Positions 22,560 through 35,201 of a stretch of DNA of 64,000 bases are shown here, one piece after another. Numbering within the stretch: the first letter of the stretch is position 1; each line of letters opens with the position of its first letter. The notes beneath the pieces were generated by a model. It saw only the letters and a program-made list of their open reading frames with translations, searched no databases and was not told the origin of the DNA. The stretch is taken from the NCBI GenBank assembly GCA_032622095.1, contig CP136061.1, forward strand, positions 189,292,369 through 189,356,368. Direction: 5' to 3'. This stretch comes from Siphonodentalium dalli. Lineage: Eukaryota; Mollusca; Scaphopoda; Gadilida; Siphonodentaliidae. Position numbers and translations under genes: made by a program.

Positions 22560-24285
22560 ACACCATATATAGGTTGGAATTGTTCTCATTGTTTGATTTT
22601 CCAACCAGTAATAGTTGGTAATTTTTAAATCTTAGGGTGTGTCAGCTTTGATATTTCCAAGGGGGTGCAAATGGAATTCTGCGAATCTGTGATTTTGATG
22701 TTTGGTTCAAGAGGGGGTTGGCGCAGTTGGCCGGAAATTTGAAGGAACACCCCAATGGGAACCCTCTAGCCACGTCCCTAGAACTTGTACGTGTGGGTAT
22801 TTAATCAAATAAATCGACTGTCATATCCACTATTATAGTCCTGCGATCTTAGAATAGGATTTACATTTGTGTTTGTGCGATTCGGAGATGCAGCTCACGT
22901 GCGATCACAAGACCACAACATTAGCTACATGCATGGGCAAAGCTTTATTTTCCAACTAATGTTTCTGCACTATACAAAGAATATTGTGCAAAACGACTGC
23001 ATTTAACGAAACAAAACATTTTAAATATGAAATTGTTATAAGACTAGATAGTACATACGTGTATCTGATCATACATAGATATAACATAATCCTACTATTT
23101 CTTGAATAAGAAGGAACATATAATTACAAACAAAGCAGAAGACATATATATGTAGGTTCGCGTTAATTCGGTCAATGGCGACGTTATCCACCGAATTTGA
23201 AATCTACATGCGTTCGGGCGGTATTTTATGGATGGAATTATTAAATGAACATGATGAAAGTGACAATGAAATTGACAAGTTCGCCAACAACCGAAGTGCC
23301 CCCCCCCCCCCAGCGTTACCATCAATAACATTATTATTTGGCTAATTTCAGTAAAATACTCCCCGTTTACACTCGATAACACAAATTGTCTCCGGAATTA
23401 AAATTCTTTGATATGGGTCGTTTATATTTGTACCCCAAATGACAGATTCTTATGTTTTATTGTGTTCTTAAACTCCGAGGTGGTGGAATCTCGGTTTGTT
23501 TACACTATTGAATGTTCTGAATTCCGATTAATCTGAATCCAGATTCTCCCACGAAATAACGACTCAGATGCCTGTAACCACCCTGGTCAAGTGGTCCTGC
23601 TAATGTGATATGGTGAGGTTGGGTCCTGTTGAATTGCTATAATACTGTTAGGGCAAACTGATGCTGTTAACAAAAAGTACCGTTATATTTTTTTATTTGT
23701 AATTTTTCGCGGTATTCCGATAATCTGAATATATCCAGGAAAAGCCATTATATGTATCAAACATTTAAAAACATATTTATTGCGAAAACAATTTAATACT
23801 GGTTTGTATTAGTTGTTGAAAATCGACTATAATCAAGATGGTTATTCACGTCGTCTTAGAAACACCGGCGCAAGCATTATTCTATATTTCAAAAACATAT
23901 ATGTTCTTGAATGTTTCATACACACACTGGTTTTTTCTCAAATCGCTCGGATTAACCAAACAACGCGAAAATGAAAACTTTAGAAAAAATAACAGTACTT
24001 TTTCATAACGGCACCAGTTTTCCCTACCCACATCATAGTAATTCAGGAGGACCACCAGCATCATGACATGTCGCACGGCGTAATACCTCATAAACTTCCT
24101 GAGTAATTGCGAATTGAAATTTACATGGTCAGATATTCAATGTGGGCGTCCATATTGCATGGATTTAAAGACCGATAACTCTATAAAGCCCCCATAGCCA
24201 GATGGCAAACAACCGGCAAATTGAAGGACTGATATAGTTCTACAAAGATATCATAACCACCAAAAATCAGCATAGGGGGGAGGGG
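22560..24285. other. AT-rich spacer, no gene recognised
   Basis: A C run lies at about 23300. CAGATTCTCCCACGAAATAAC (about 23540) recurs with one change near 29180, indicating another dispersed repeat. No reliable coding signal was found. Confidence 0.4.
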
Positions 24286-24530
24286 TCTACATGCAACTCA
24301 AGCTCTATTATACGCCAAAACAATATGCGCGCCCGCTTTACGTCAATAGTATCATATATGGGACAATCAAGGACAACATTCAAAATCTCCAGTTTTACCA
24401 TCGCTCGGAAATCGGGGAAATTTATCCCATTTATCCGAGCAATGGTATCGATGTCGCCACGGACGTGTCGGCAAGGATTCCTCTTTCAATCAATACCACA
24501 AGCGTCATCCATTTCCATTTGTATCCATAA
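24285..24530 (-). pseudogene. Possible coding remnant, unrecognised
   Basis: The minus strand reads open for about 80 codons with a single TGA. It includes RHVRGDIDTIARINGINFP, then KLEILNVVLDCPIYDTIDVK and FWRIIELELHV. The composition looks protein-like, with mixed hydrophobic and charged residues and no low complexity, but I do not recognise a family. It may belong to an unannotated transposon. Overlapping plus-strand frames look less protein-like. Confidence 0.3.
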
Positions 24531-24689
24531 CATTTAATTAAATGTTGACCACCGAATATTGTCTCCAGAGAGCGTAAAAACCCAGATTGAAACGGCTCAA
24601 GAAACATGTCAGATAGATTCTTCGAAATTCACCACCATCTAGCTTATTATAGTTAAAAATCGATCAACATTCAATTAACAAATCTAGCT

Positions 24690-27330
24690 CTCAGTGATGT
24701 GTTGTCCAGTTAATAATTTATTTACTTATACAAATGAGATGAGGTCACGAACAGGAGAGAAAACAATAGGAAATATTTCAGAATTACCCTGTGATTTCTC
24801 CGTTATAAAAATAGATAACGACGATTTGTTTATGCAATTCCAATTTAAATCCCGACCAGATGACGATGACGGACGTGGTGGTGTTGGAATTTTCATCAAT
24901 GAAAAACTTTCTTATACAATCCGTGAGGACCTAACAATATTCATTCCAAATGTTGTTGAGACTATTTTCATAGAAGTAGACTCTGGGTACACTCATCGTA
25001 TGTCGTGGCCTCAATCTACAGTCCAAATACGGCCCAATATGCAGATATCGATATGTTTACAGATAAAATTTCATTCGTCATTCATCAACTAAATCGCACT
25101 GAGAAAAAGGCATACCTCATTGGGGACTTTAATATCGACTTGCTTAATTTTCAGTCACCTACGAAAACCAATGACTTCATTGAGATCATGATTGAAAATG
25201 GATTCCTACCTGTAATTACCCGACCTACACGTATAACTGACCACTCGGTAACTCTCATCGATCATATTTACCCAAAACACTATTGTTTCACGCACCGACA
25301 CTGGGATTATTCTCTCTGATGTGACAGACCATTTTGCCATAGTTTATGCTGAATATCGGGATAATAAATACTTTAAGGAGAGCATTTCTAAAGAAAAGCG
25401 ATTGATGAACAAGCAGAAAAATTTAAATCAATACTCCAGCAACAAGATTTCCGATGTCTTTTAACAGTACTTCGCCGAACCAAGCATATGAACATTTCTG
25501 TCAATTTATCTGTGTGCGTTTGAGGAAGCCTTCCCATTGGTCCGATCTGAACCACCTGAGAAATATATTAAAAAAAAACGAACCGTGGATGCCAAAAGGT
25601 CTCATTAAGTCATCTTTAGTTAAGAATAAACTATTGACATGCTACGTACATGGGTCATCTTGAAAAACTATCTTAAGGTATCGAATAATAATACTCCCAA
25701 AATGCCATCAACTACATCAGATGGAAGAACTGAAATTTCGAATCCAGAGAAAATAGCTCAAGCATTTAATGTCTATTTCGTGAAAGTTGGTCAGAAAACT
25801 AGTGGCGATGTCCCGAGTAATACAAAAAAGACATTTTCAGACTACTTAACTGATACTAATACAAAAAAAACGTGTTCACGTTCCCAACAGATACCAACGA
25901 AACGAATCACCAATATCGATAATATTTCATCAAATTAATGAAACAGACCATACCCGAAACGTCCCGAGCGCTAGCGAATATATTAAATCTATCGTTCAAA
26001 TCCCTGATAGGATGAAAATATCAAAAGTAATTCCACTTTATAAAAATGAATCTCCCAACAAAATAACGAATTATAGACCCATCAGTATCTGCCAGTCTTC
26101 TCAACGCTCTTAGAGAAACTCGTGCTGAGAAGACTTTTTTCATTTCTCGAAAATACGAAATCCCATATAAGCATCCTTTGTTGTACCTTCTTTCTGGATC
26201 ATATACCAGAAAATAATGACAAACCATCTAGGGACTCTACATTAGCTATTTTTAAAGACTCATCGAAAGCATTTGACACAATAAGTCATGACATTTTATT
26301 AAGAAAATTAGAACATTATGGTATTCGGAGAGTTTCAAAAGAACGGTTTAAAAGTTACTTAATTGGACGAAAACAATATGATGACTGTCTTGTTCAAACT
26401 TCCGGATTGGCCCAAATAACGGGTAGTGTGCCCCAATGGTCCGTTCTTGGTCAGATAATTTTTGTTTATGCAAACGATATGCCCCAATGTACGTCAATGA
26501 ACTTACTCTCATTTGCTGATGATACCACGCTTTATTCGTCTGGTCATGATAGGAAACAGTTAAAAAGAAAAACAACAACTACCGAATTAAAAAGCATTTT
26601 TTTTGCAACAAACTATCTATTAATACAAATAAAAGTAAATTCATGTTGATTCATCCCAAAGGAAATGAGGACAAATGGATAAATTTTAAACTGAAACTCT
26701 GGCGTAGAACTAAATTAGAGCTGGGAAACAAATGCAAGAAAATTCTATCAAATTTTTAGTCATTTTCATAGATGAAAACTTAACTTTAAAAATCACATTT
26801 CAATGATACAACGCAAATTGAAACACACCATCTAGTCCTTGAATAAAATAAAACAAACTTTCTGCCAAAACAATCACGTAAAACATGATATCAGTCCTTA
26901 GCCCAAAGTCATCTTCTTTATTGACTCCCAATATGGGGACACTCAAATCATACGGCGTACTGTCCACACTGAAAAAAGGGCAATTCGTATGTTATGCAAC
27001 TCCAAATATAGAGGTCACACAGAACCCCGCTTCGACAAGAAAATATTCTAAAATTTAAAGATTTATATATCGTGCATTCATCTGTCCGTGTATTACTGGA
27101 CTAGAAATAATATCCCAAAATCGTTTAAGAAGATGTTCTCATATGCGCTCGGTGTTAGCACTATAGACAGGCAGATAAATTAAGAAGCAATAAGCCAAGA
27201 ACATGTTTCTCAAAAAAGTTCCAAAAGATTCATTTCCCAGTGTGTGGAACTCAATAAATACCAAAATAAAAAGTTAAATTGTCAAAGGAGACTAGTAGGA
27301 CACTGTACCAAATCGTTCACCTGTGAAACC
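24690..27330 (+). pseudogene. Decayed LINE copy 1 (APE endonuclease and RT)
   Basis: Fragments in all three frames follow the order of the better LINE at 34.1-37.7 kb. An apurinic-type endonuclease part comes first (DGRGGVGIFINEKLS at about 24870, then KKAYLIGDFNIDLLN and PVITRPTRITDHSVTLIDHI at 25110-25270, then SDVTDHFAIVY). A linker follows, then RT with KAFDTISHDILL (about 26268), a VPQ-containing motif B (about 26430) and FADDTTLYSSG (about 26512). A 3' thumb region with WGHSNHTA (about 26935) is also recognisable. GDFN and SD-DH are endonuclease signatures and FADD holds the RT catalytic aspartates. Stops and frameshifts are frequent and the region after motif A is rearranged, so the copy is dead. 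The two copies differ greatly in decay, so they are of different age. Confidence 0.85.
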
Positions 27331-28740
27331 AAGTCATGCTACATTTACAGCAGAGAAAATAGTCTGTCAGCCACGTGACTCAAATATCTCTGCAAACTTT
27401 AAATTTGAACTCTCGTATTATGTCCCCGAGTTATAACCCTGAACACGTCACCCGAGACAGCCCTGCATCATAAACACGGCGTCGTTCGCGAATATATGAT
27501 ACAGGACTGTCCTACTAATTTACAGACAACCTTTCGATCTTGTCCAAAATCCCCACATATTATAGTACCGTGACGTCCACAATGCTCTCAACTATATAGA
27601 ACTGTTAAATTATGCACCTAATGTGGGCAGGCAGATAACCTCCTTAAATATGCTATTGGCTGCGGACACACGTATTACAGTTGCGATGGCATAGTCGGTG
27701 TGACAATTATATATGGTGGAGTTTGGTGACAATTGGTTGTCATAATTAATATGCCATAGCTAGCCATGTCGCCCGCTGCATATTCGCACAATAAGTCCTC
27801 CAAAGTTCGTTATAATCATAATTTTTCTTGTTTTTGGTCCACATGATAATATTAGCGGAATTATGCGGAGAACTAAACGTCTCAAAATAAAAACCGCAAT
27901 TGGGGAACTGTCTTAATACGCATGAAATTAATAAAGTGGATAAACATGAATTGAGATCATATCAACAAAACGTACTGCATGCATGATATGTGAGTGAATG
28001 AGGGATTTCCACGGTCAAACACAATTCTGGACGATCGATCGTGCAATTATTTTTATCGTAGAGAATACAATGTAGCAAAGCGTAATGAGTAGAGATCAAC
28101 CTTGCTTTGAATGCGCCAATTTGACTGCTGAGATGAATTTTCAGTTAATTTACGTAATCCATGTACACTATAGATGTGTATACACGATTCGAAAACGTTA
28201 TGGATTTATAATTCAGATGTGATACGTTTTCCAATTAACTGATCAATTTCAGATACATATGAACACTCCTCAGAACTATATAAGTGTAGGACCTACTGTG
28301 GATAGTTACTGCAAAGAAGATCCGGTGTTAGTGGCATCTTGGTCCGCGACATCTATATAACTGGATCGATATTGGTGCCACCATATCTCGCGCATATTGA
28401 GAATGACAAGGGTATTTAAACTATGTGCAATCCTATGTATATTGACATATTCAAATTGTCCGCAGTATGGAAGGCCAGGGGTAAAACTTGTGAATAGATT
28501 TCTCGAACATTTGAGAGAGCAAATGCAAAAATACTATTGAAACAATTCGTTAAAAATAGGCAAATGGTTATATCTGTGATAACCGATTGACATGGGTGGG
28601 TAAATATTTCTGCTGTGTATGGACGTTGTGCCCGTTGTCTGTTTTACGCTGAGAAAGGCACATATTCACACATGCATGCTATACGTAAAAAAAGTTTAAT
28701 TATTATCCATTCAGTCCGGGTGTGGTGATACCTTCCGTGT
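27331..28740. other. AT-rich spacer, nothing recognised
   Basis: No open frame with a motif, tandem repeat or strong inverted repeat was identified. Confidence 0.4.
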
Positions 28741-28744
28741 TGTT

Positions 28745-28905
28745 CCAACTAATGTTGTATCAGGCATGACATTTCCAACAATTGGAAATTTACCAAAGTT
28801 TGGGGTAGACACCCCAATCAACCCCTGTCCCACGTCCCTGTACAACTGACAAGTTTCGTCTTTTCTTCAAAACGTCTTCGGAATTTTTGATTCAGGAGAG
28901 CTGTA
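28745..28905 (-). repeat. Dispersed repeat, copy B
   Basis: Inverse-oriented relative of 22387-22545, with CAGGCATGACATTTCCAAC, CCAAAGTTTGGGG, CCCACGTCCCTGTAC, AAGTTTCGT and ATTCAGGAGAGCT in matching order. Confidence 0.7.
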
Positions 28906-30324
28906 AGGTATTCTTGCCCTCATGAATAAACAAACTTGAAAAAAGACGCGATTGAGCGCGGATTGGCAGATAATTATGCGCCACTGTGTATAAACAAATC
29001 GAAGAAATGCATGACATTCACCACAAACATGTACATTATAAATATAGTAATGAATACTTATGTCAAATACATAAGCGATGTTTGACGCTGGGATAATTAT
29101 GTGGATTTCAAAATCTGACCAGAATCAGCGTAATCGCGGTTTAGCCCCCCCCCCCATAATCAGTTTTGGATGCCGACTCTGGATTCTCCCACGAAATAAC
29201 TCCTCATGGGCGGCAGGAACCAGCCAAAAGAATTTAAATTGGGAGAAGTCACTTCTCCCTATTAGATGTGGATTGTTATCAGGGAGAAGTCATAATGGCT
29301 CAAGTTCAATTTACTCTCCATTCTCAGCTTTCTGTGATCAAATAAGTATAGTATATGCAATACAAGAACTCATTTATACCGTTATAATAAGTAAGTACAC
29401 CATTATAATCAGTAAATACACTTCAAATATGCTGTTTTAGTTATGCATACTGGTATATGGTATATGGTATATTGGCACATTTAGATGAGAAGATGTTTCC
29501 CAGGTCGCCATCTAGGCTGGTCCCTGAGGGATGGTACAATATTACCGGCTCATACTCACAGAAAATGGTTATTGTAAAGTATATCAACACAAGCAGTATG
29601 ACCAGTTTGTGCACCACAAATCAACGTCCTTTCTTAATCTAAACCTGGAACGAGATTAAGGCTGATATTAAAGATGTCCTGTCTAATTTGACACCATAAA
29701 ACCACCATTTGAGGTACGTTTATACCAGACTAATATGATCGTACGTGACACGTAATGGAGCAACCACCAAGTTGATCATTAAGTTCAATATTACAATAAT
29801 TATAGGATGTTCCGTACAGGGTACTACATGTGCTACACCACTCGGAGAAATGTCTGTGTCATCATACTAGAATACCATGTTAGAATTTGGATTGATATAT
29901 TCGTAATCGTATATAGTCACCTATAGCCGGGTTACTACCGTAGTACCTGACGTTGCCCATCTAGTGAACTATTCAAACCCAGCATTAAAATCGTGGTTAT
30001 GATCAGTCCAAACATATGACTAAAGTTCGAACATCAGATAATAATAGCTGAGAACCTGGTGTGAATTTAACTGTGGTGGGGTCTCAAGTCTATCTACCCC
30101 TGCACGTCAGAACAAAATTATGCCATTAAATGGCATCAGTAGCTTGAGGATGGAAGTGAACCATCACCCCACAGCGAAATCAACCAGGCCAACATGTCCT
30201 CGATGTCTGCAATCACATTACCACAAGTACCGGTACAGGTTTAAATTTTTAATGGATTAAGTTTTCATGAATGCAGTAGTAGGTACTGTATGTACATGTA
30301 TATAATATTTGAGTCGGACATAGA
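28906..30324. other. No gene recognised
   Basis: It holds a C run at 29143, a dispersed block near 29180 (ATTCTCCCACGAAATAACTC) and a short palindrome, ATGCCATTAAATGGCAT, at about 30120. Open frames are short and without motifs. Confidence 0.4.
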
Positions 30325-30610
30325 TTACCTTAGCTGAAGGTAGGCAATGCAATAAGCGATGTAGAAACGGAAATTATAAAATGAAGTGTAATGAATATGA
30401 AGCGTCATTTTAATGAAATAATGATTGGATCGAAAGGAAATGTCACTTTAATAGTTAACGATGATATACATGTAGAATTATAGATTATCCTCATTGAAGA
30501 CCATCAATGCAATGAGCAGTGTAGAAATGGAAAAATGTTGCCTGAATGAATCGATGTGTGTGAACATAAAATCTCACTTTAATGAAATGTTGAGATGATG
30601 GAATCAACGA
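30325..30610. repeat. Diverged tandem duplication, about 155 bp, 2 copies
   Basis: GGCAATGCAATAAGCGATGTAG... at about 30342 and ATCAATGCAATGAGCAGTGTAG... at about 30507 start two similar stretches that share CACTTTAAT and AATGAAAT segments. The identity is low. Confidence 0.5.
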
Positions 30611-30799
30611 CGAATTTGCAATTTCCTTTAATGAAGAAAACAATGATGAAATTGGTTTACATGTATATGCAGCTGAAAATGTGAATTGACTGAAATATAA
30701 TTACGAAAGTGTCAATGACACTGTAGCTCAACTTGGATAGGGAATAATTTCATGTGTTACAGTCAATGGAGCGATTAGGAATGTGGAAAGTTCAAAGGC

Positions 30800-32290
30800 C
30801 TAGTTATGCAAAGATTAAAATCCAAGATGGCCGCGACAGCCATGTTTTTTTGCCAAATAACCCAAAAAAGACTCCTTCCAATTTACATGTCATTGTTAAC
30901 ATACATCACAAATTCCACGATGATCCTACAAAAGATACGACCTGTAGACTGTGTCAAAGGATTTAGTCGTGTAAAGAGTAAAATACAAGATGGCTGCTGG
31001 AGGCAAGATTTTTTGGTTGAATGACCTCAAAATGAATAGTTTCCCATCTACATGTAATTGTTAACATCCATGACAACTCTCACGATGATCGACCAAAGAT
31101 ACGACTTGTAGCCCTTGCCAAAGGATTTAGTCATGCAAAGAGTAAAATCCAAGATGGCTGCTGGCGGCCATGTTTTTTTGTCGAACGAGCCCAAAATTAC
31201 TCGTTTCCCATCTACATGTCAATTTTAACATCCATGACAAATTTAATGATGATCCGACAAAAGATACGACCTGTAGCCCGTGATAATGGATTGAATTTTG
31301 CAATCCAAGATGACCGCCGGCGGCCATGTTTTTACGTCAAACGACTCCAAAATAACTCGTTCCCATCTACATGTCAATGTCAATAGCCATGACAAATATA
31401 ATGATCTTACCAAAGGTACGACCTAGAAACTGTGCCGAAGGATTTAGTCAAGCAAAGAGTAAAATCCAAGATGGCTGCTGGCGACCATGTATTTTGGCCG
31501 AATGACCACAAAACGACTCGTTCCCATCTACATGCCATTGCTGACATCATTGACAAATTTCATGAAGATCTGACCAAAGCTACCCCAAAATGACTCGTTC
31601 CCATCTGCATGTCATTATTAACATCCATGACAAATTTCATGATAATCAGACGAACAGTACGGCCTGTAGACCGCGCCAATCGATTTAATTTTGAAATACA
31701 AGATGGCTCGTTCCCATCTGCATGTCAATGTCAACATTCATGACAAATGTCATAATGATCTGACCAAAGGTACGACATGTAGCCTGTGCCAAAGGATTTA
31801 GTCATGCAAAGAGTAAAATCCAAGATGGCTGCTGGCAGCCATGTTTTTTGGCCGAATAGCACCAAAAGGACTCTTTCCCATCTACATGTCATTGTTAAAA
31901 TCCATGACAAATTGCATGAAGATCCGACCAAAGCTACGACATGTAGACTTGGCCAAATGATTTAGTCATGCACAGAGTAAAATCAAAGATGGCTGCTGGC
32001 GGCCATGTATTTGGCCGAACGACCCCAAAATGACTCGTTACCATCTACATGTCATTATTAACATCCATGACAAATGTCATGATGATCAGACAAACAGTGC
32101 GACCTGTAGACCGCGCCAATCGATTTAATTTTGAAATCCAAGATGGCCGTCAGCGGCCATGTTTTTTGGCCAATGACCCCAAGATGACTCGTTCCCACCT
32201 ACATGTCAATGTCAACATTCATGATTTTCATAAAGATCAGACCAAAGGTACGACCTGTAGCCCGCGCCAAAGGAAATTGTTGATGGACAC
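30800..32290. repeat. Degenerate tandem array, about 160-bp unit, 9 copies
   Basis: Nine units are recognised by the block AAAATCCAAGATGGCTGCTGG followed by CGGCCATGTTTTTT. They lie at about 30818, 30981, 31144, 31301, 31461, 31692, 31815, 31979 and 32135. Each unit continues with GACTCGTTCCCATCTACATG, TTAACATCCATGACAAAT, a GATGATC-AC-AAAG stretch and ACGACCTGTAG. Two spacer types occur: AAAGGATTTAGTCATGCAAAGAG, and CGCGCCAATCGATTTAATTTTG. One unit (near 31590) is partial. The same unit forms the core of the CAGGGG-ended MITEs at 18.2 and 47.4 kb. Each block contains a small inverted repeat (ATGGC...GCCAT). Confidence 0.92.
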
Positions 32291-32366
32291 ACACACGCAC
32301 ACACGGACGACGGACGCCAACCCATGGCAATAGCTCAAACTTACAAATTAAGTTGACCTAATAATG
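32281..32366 (+). mobile_element. Possible Helitron/Helentron-like 3' end after the 160-bp array
   Basis: The array is followed by an ACACACACGCACACACGG microsatellite, GACGACGGACGCC, GCAATAGCTCA, a small hairpin (ACTTA-CAAAT-TAAGT, about 32340-32354) and CTAA. Tandem core, microsatellite, hairpin and CTRR end is the order described for HINE/Helentron-type elements. The GACGGACGCC / CAATAGCTCA string is, as I recall it, widespread in bivalve genomes. The 5' end was not identified, so the call is tentative. Confidence 0.45.
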
Positions 32367-32397
32367 AATATGTATTCTGGGAATTAATTTGATCAGT

Positions 32398-32530
32398 TGT
32401 TGTTGTTGTCTGAATATTCCTCCGTTATATCGGAGCACCCTGTGGTTTCTGCTGGATTCTGTGCAGTGACCGACCGGAAGTCACGTGTGAATTCCACCAA
32501 AAAAACGTACCCGGTGTTTCACTTCATGGT
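32398..32530. repeat. Dispersed repeat, about 135 bp, copy 1
   Basis: TTGTTGTTGTCTGAATATTCC through TTCTGCTGGATTCTG, GGAAGTCACGTGTGAA and ACGTACCCGGTGTTT to CATGGTATAG is repeated with about 10 changes at 39548-39685. Copy 2 continues into a stretch also found right after the LINE at 37660. Confidence 0.85.
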
Positions 32531-32544
32531 ATAGACCCGACATA

Positions 32545-33165
32545 TAAAACCCCAAAAGTTGGTGTCCGGATGATAACTTTAGTAGAGTTAATCAGATTTA
32601 AACCAAATTTGGTATGTGTCTTTCTCCCAGCAAAACACAGGTCAAGTTCGAATTCGCCAATTTTGACCAGAGTTATGTCCCTTTTTTACTTTTGAGGTTT
32701 CCGGATGATAACTTTAATAAATGTTTACTGAATGAAATTAAATTTGGTATGTAGGTTTACTAGCACTAAATACAGGTTTTTATGCGCAAACAACGGTCGT
32801 ATCACGCCGACGCTTAGAGGCGGACATGAGGTCTACCGACCTTTTATTCGAATTAGAATTTTGTCAATTTCTGGTTTCCGGATGATAACATTCGTTTGTT
32901 GTGGTCATATCTGAATCAAATTTAGTATGATAGTTTATTAGCCCAAACTACAGGTCAGGGTCGAATATGGGTTTGCTCTGCCCAGTTTTCTTTAGAGTTA
33001 TGGCCTTTTTACGACTTAGAATCATGTTCATTTCTGTTTACGGGTGATAACTTTATCTGAATCAAATTTGGCATATGATTTCATCAGCTCTAAATACACA
33101 TAAAGTTCGAATATGGGTAAGATCCACCCATTTTATTCTGAAATTTAGTGTCGGATTTCGGGCCT
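32545..33165. repeat. Degenerate tandem array, about 135-175-bp unit, 4 copies
   Basis: Four units begin with CCGGATGATAACTTTA-like sequence (about 32565, 32700, 32877, 33038). They continue with AAATTTGGTATGTAG, a TTTA(C/T)TAG stretch, TACAGGTCA-GTTCGAAT and AGAGTTATG(G/T)CC. They are diverged and contain indels. This looks like the tandem core of another non-autonomous element. Confidence 0.75.
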
Positions 33166-34085
33166 TTGTTATTTTTTTCTCAGAAAAGATGATGCCCCAA
33201 ATAAAGCCACTTTTTCGGGGACACTGTGGCAGGACGGCCTTTTATCTAGTCAAATGTACACTTGTATCTAGTATGGATGTTTTCAGAACAACAATTTACA
33301 TAATTACTCATGTAGTGATAAGATGCATGTACGTCCATCACTTTCTACGTCCATTTCTAATCTAAAAATCAATGGTCTTTATTCGTCCGACCTTCCGTCC
33401 CTCCGTTAAATGGAATTGAGGCGCATTTCTTCTGACGTCGCGGTGCTTCTGACGTACAGCTTGACCGGGGTGGCTTATATGCCGTGAACAATGTATTTGC
33501 CTTGTTGTTATTATAATACAATAATTCTTCTCTTTGTTACATAATATTGTATTGTATTGTATTGCTTTGGTATTGTATATTTAATGTTACACTGTATTCT
33601 GGGAAGAATTAGCCATTTGTATGACCATTTACTGAACTCCTTTTAGTTTCGAATTGCATATTCCTTATAGATTCGTAATGAATAGAAAAATAGATATATA
33701 TATATACATTTCCACACATGTATATAAGTATACACAAAGACCAGTAACAAGAACGCATGTTTTCAAATGACCTGATTCTAATCTCAACCACAGTGTATAG
33801 TCCTCAGTCAATCAAAATTCGTACATACTATACTTAGTATAAAATCACTTGCAGATTTGATATGGAATTTTGTTTGAATACAATGGACCAAATGAATGGA
33901 ATGCTTCCCACCAGCAAATACTCACATTTATGCTATGTATTTTTATGTTATGTATATATTAGAAATATTAGAAAGAGGCGTGAATGCGTATCCAAACTAT
34001 CAATATTTTATTTTGTTCAAATCAATTAACTGGCATGCACAAAAGGCATCGTTTTATACCTTTGGGCTATAGATGTGACACAAAA
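33166..34085. other. AT-rich spacer with small microsatellites
   Basis: It contains a (TATTG)n stretch (33545-33585) and a (TA)n stretch (33692-33706). No gene was identified. Confidence 0.5.
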
Positions 34086-34095
34086 AAACTAAATA

Positions 34096-35200
34096 GTGAA
34101 TACTATGACCAGTGAAATAAACCTCGGTAAACTCCAGGCAAATAAAAAATATGACTTTACAAACATTAATGATAGAGATGACTGTGAATCGGACATCAAC
34201 CCATACGAGCTTATTGATCATTCATGTAATTATTACGCACCCTCAGAATATCGGAATAAATTAACAAAATCACATAAAAGCACCTCATTGATGGGCCTTA
34301 ATTGTAGAAGCATGAATGCCAATTGGGATAACTTAAGAAATTTGTTATGTGATATGCAAAATGAAAATAATTCTTTCGACGTAATCGCACTATCCGAGAT
34401 TTTCAGGATAAAAGAAACCTATTCATTACCCGGTTATCAGCCGTTTAAATATTCAACGCGCCCAGATAAAGACGATGGAAGGGGAGGGGTTGGGCTATTT
34501 ATAAAAAATGACCTAACATTCCAACACAGACCTGACTTATCGGTATTTATTCCTTACGTAATTGAAACGTTGTTTGTTTAAATAAACCCAAATCAAAGGA
34601 ATGCATATATTATAGGATCAATATACCGACCCAACACAGCTCCTATGGCAAATATCGATGAATGCATATCTCAAATAGATGGCATAATGGAAAAACTCAA
34701 TAAATCTCACACGAAATCTTACTTAATTGGAGATTTTAATATAGATCTACTGAACTCCAACAATCATTCAAAAACCAACGAATTTGTAGACAACGTATTT
34801 GAACGCGGTTTTCTCCCTGTGATTACAAAGCCAACCCGAGTAACAGATTTCTAAGCTACCATAATAGACCATATTCATACAAACTCAAAACGGAAATATG
34901 ACTGTGGAATCATATTATCAGATGTTTCTGACCATTTTGCAACATTTTATATTGAACATGAACTTACTCAAAATAATATTAAATGTGAGCCACAAACACC
35001 AATTCGGGTCATTAATGAGAAAAACATGTCAAAATTCAGATATATTTTGAGCCACCTATCATTTGACTCTGTTTTTAGTTGCTCGACTGCAGAACAAGCC
35101 TACGATAACTTTATTGATCAATATATTGCAGCATATGAACAAGCATTCCCAATTAAATACTCCGACCAAAGGGGAAAATATATCAAAAGAGATATGAATG
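34096..35200 (+). pseudogene. LINE endonuclease part, broken by two stops
   Basis: The N-terminal half of the LINE polyprotein. It opens with an acidic leader (about 60 codons) and then shows the endonuclease signatures in order: GLNCRSMNANWDNL, DVIALSEIF (metal-binding Glu), DGRGGVGLFIKND, SIYRPNTAP, SYLIGDFNIDLLN (Asp/Asn catalytic block), PVITKPTRVTDF, IIDHIHTN and SDVSDHFATFY (catalytic Asp-His). Stops TAA at about 34579 (after ETLFV) and at about 34852 (after RVTDF) are each single-codon lesions within the same frame. A frameshift near 35190-35200 ends it. This half would supply target nicking for reverse transcription. Confidence 0.85.
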
Positions 35201-35201
35201 G

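Noticed and set aside
23095-23382. 95-codon minus-strand frame with hydrophobic and Gly-rich parts
   Set aside because: The Gly stretch is a C homopolymer on the other strand and there is no supporting motif.
33690-33710. TATA box promoter
   Set aside because: It is a simple (TA)n microsatellite with no downstream gene.
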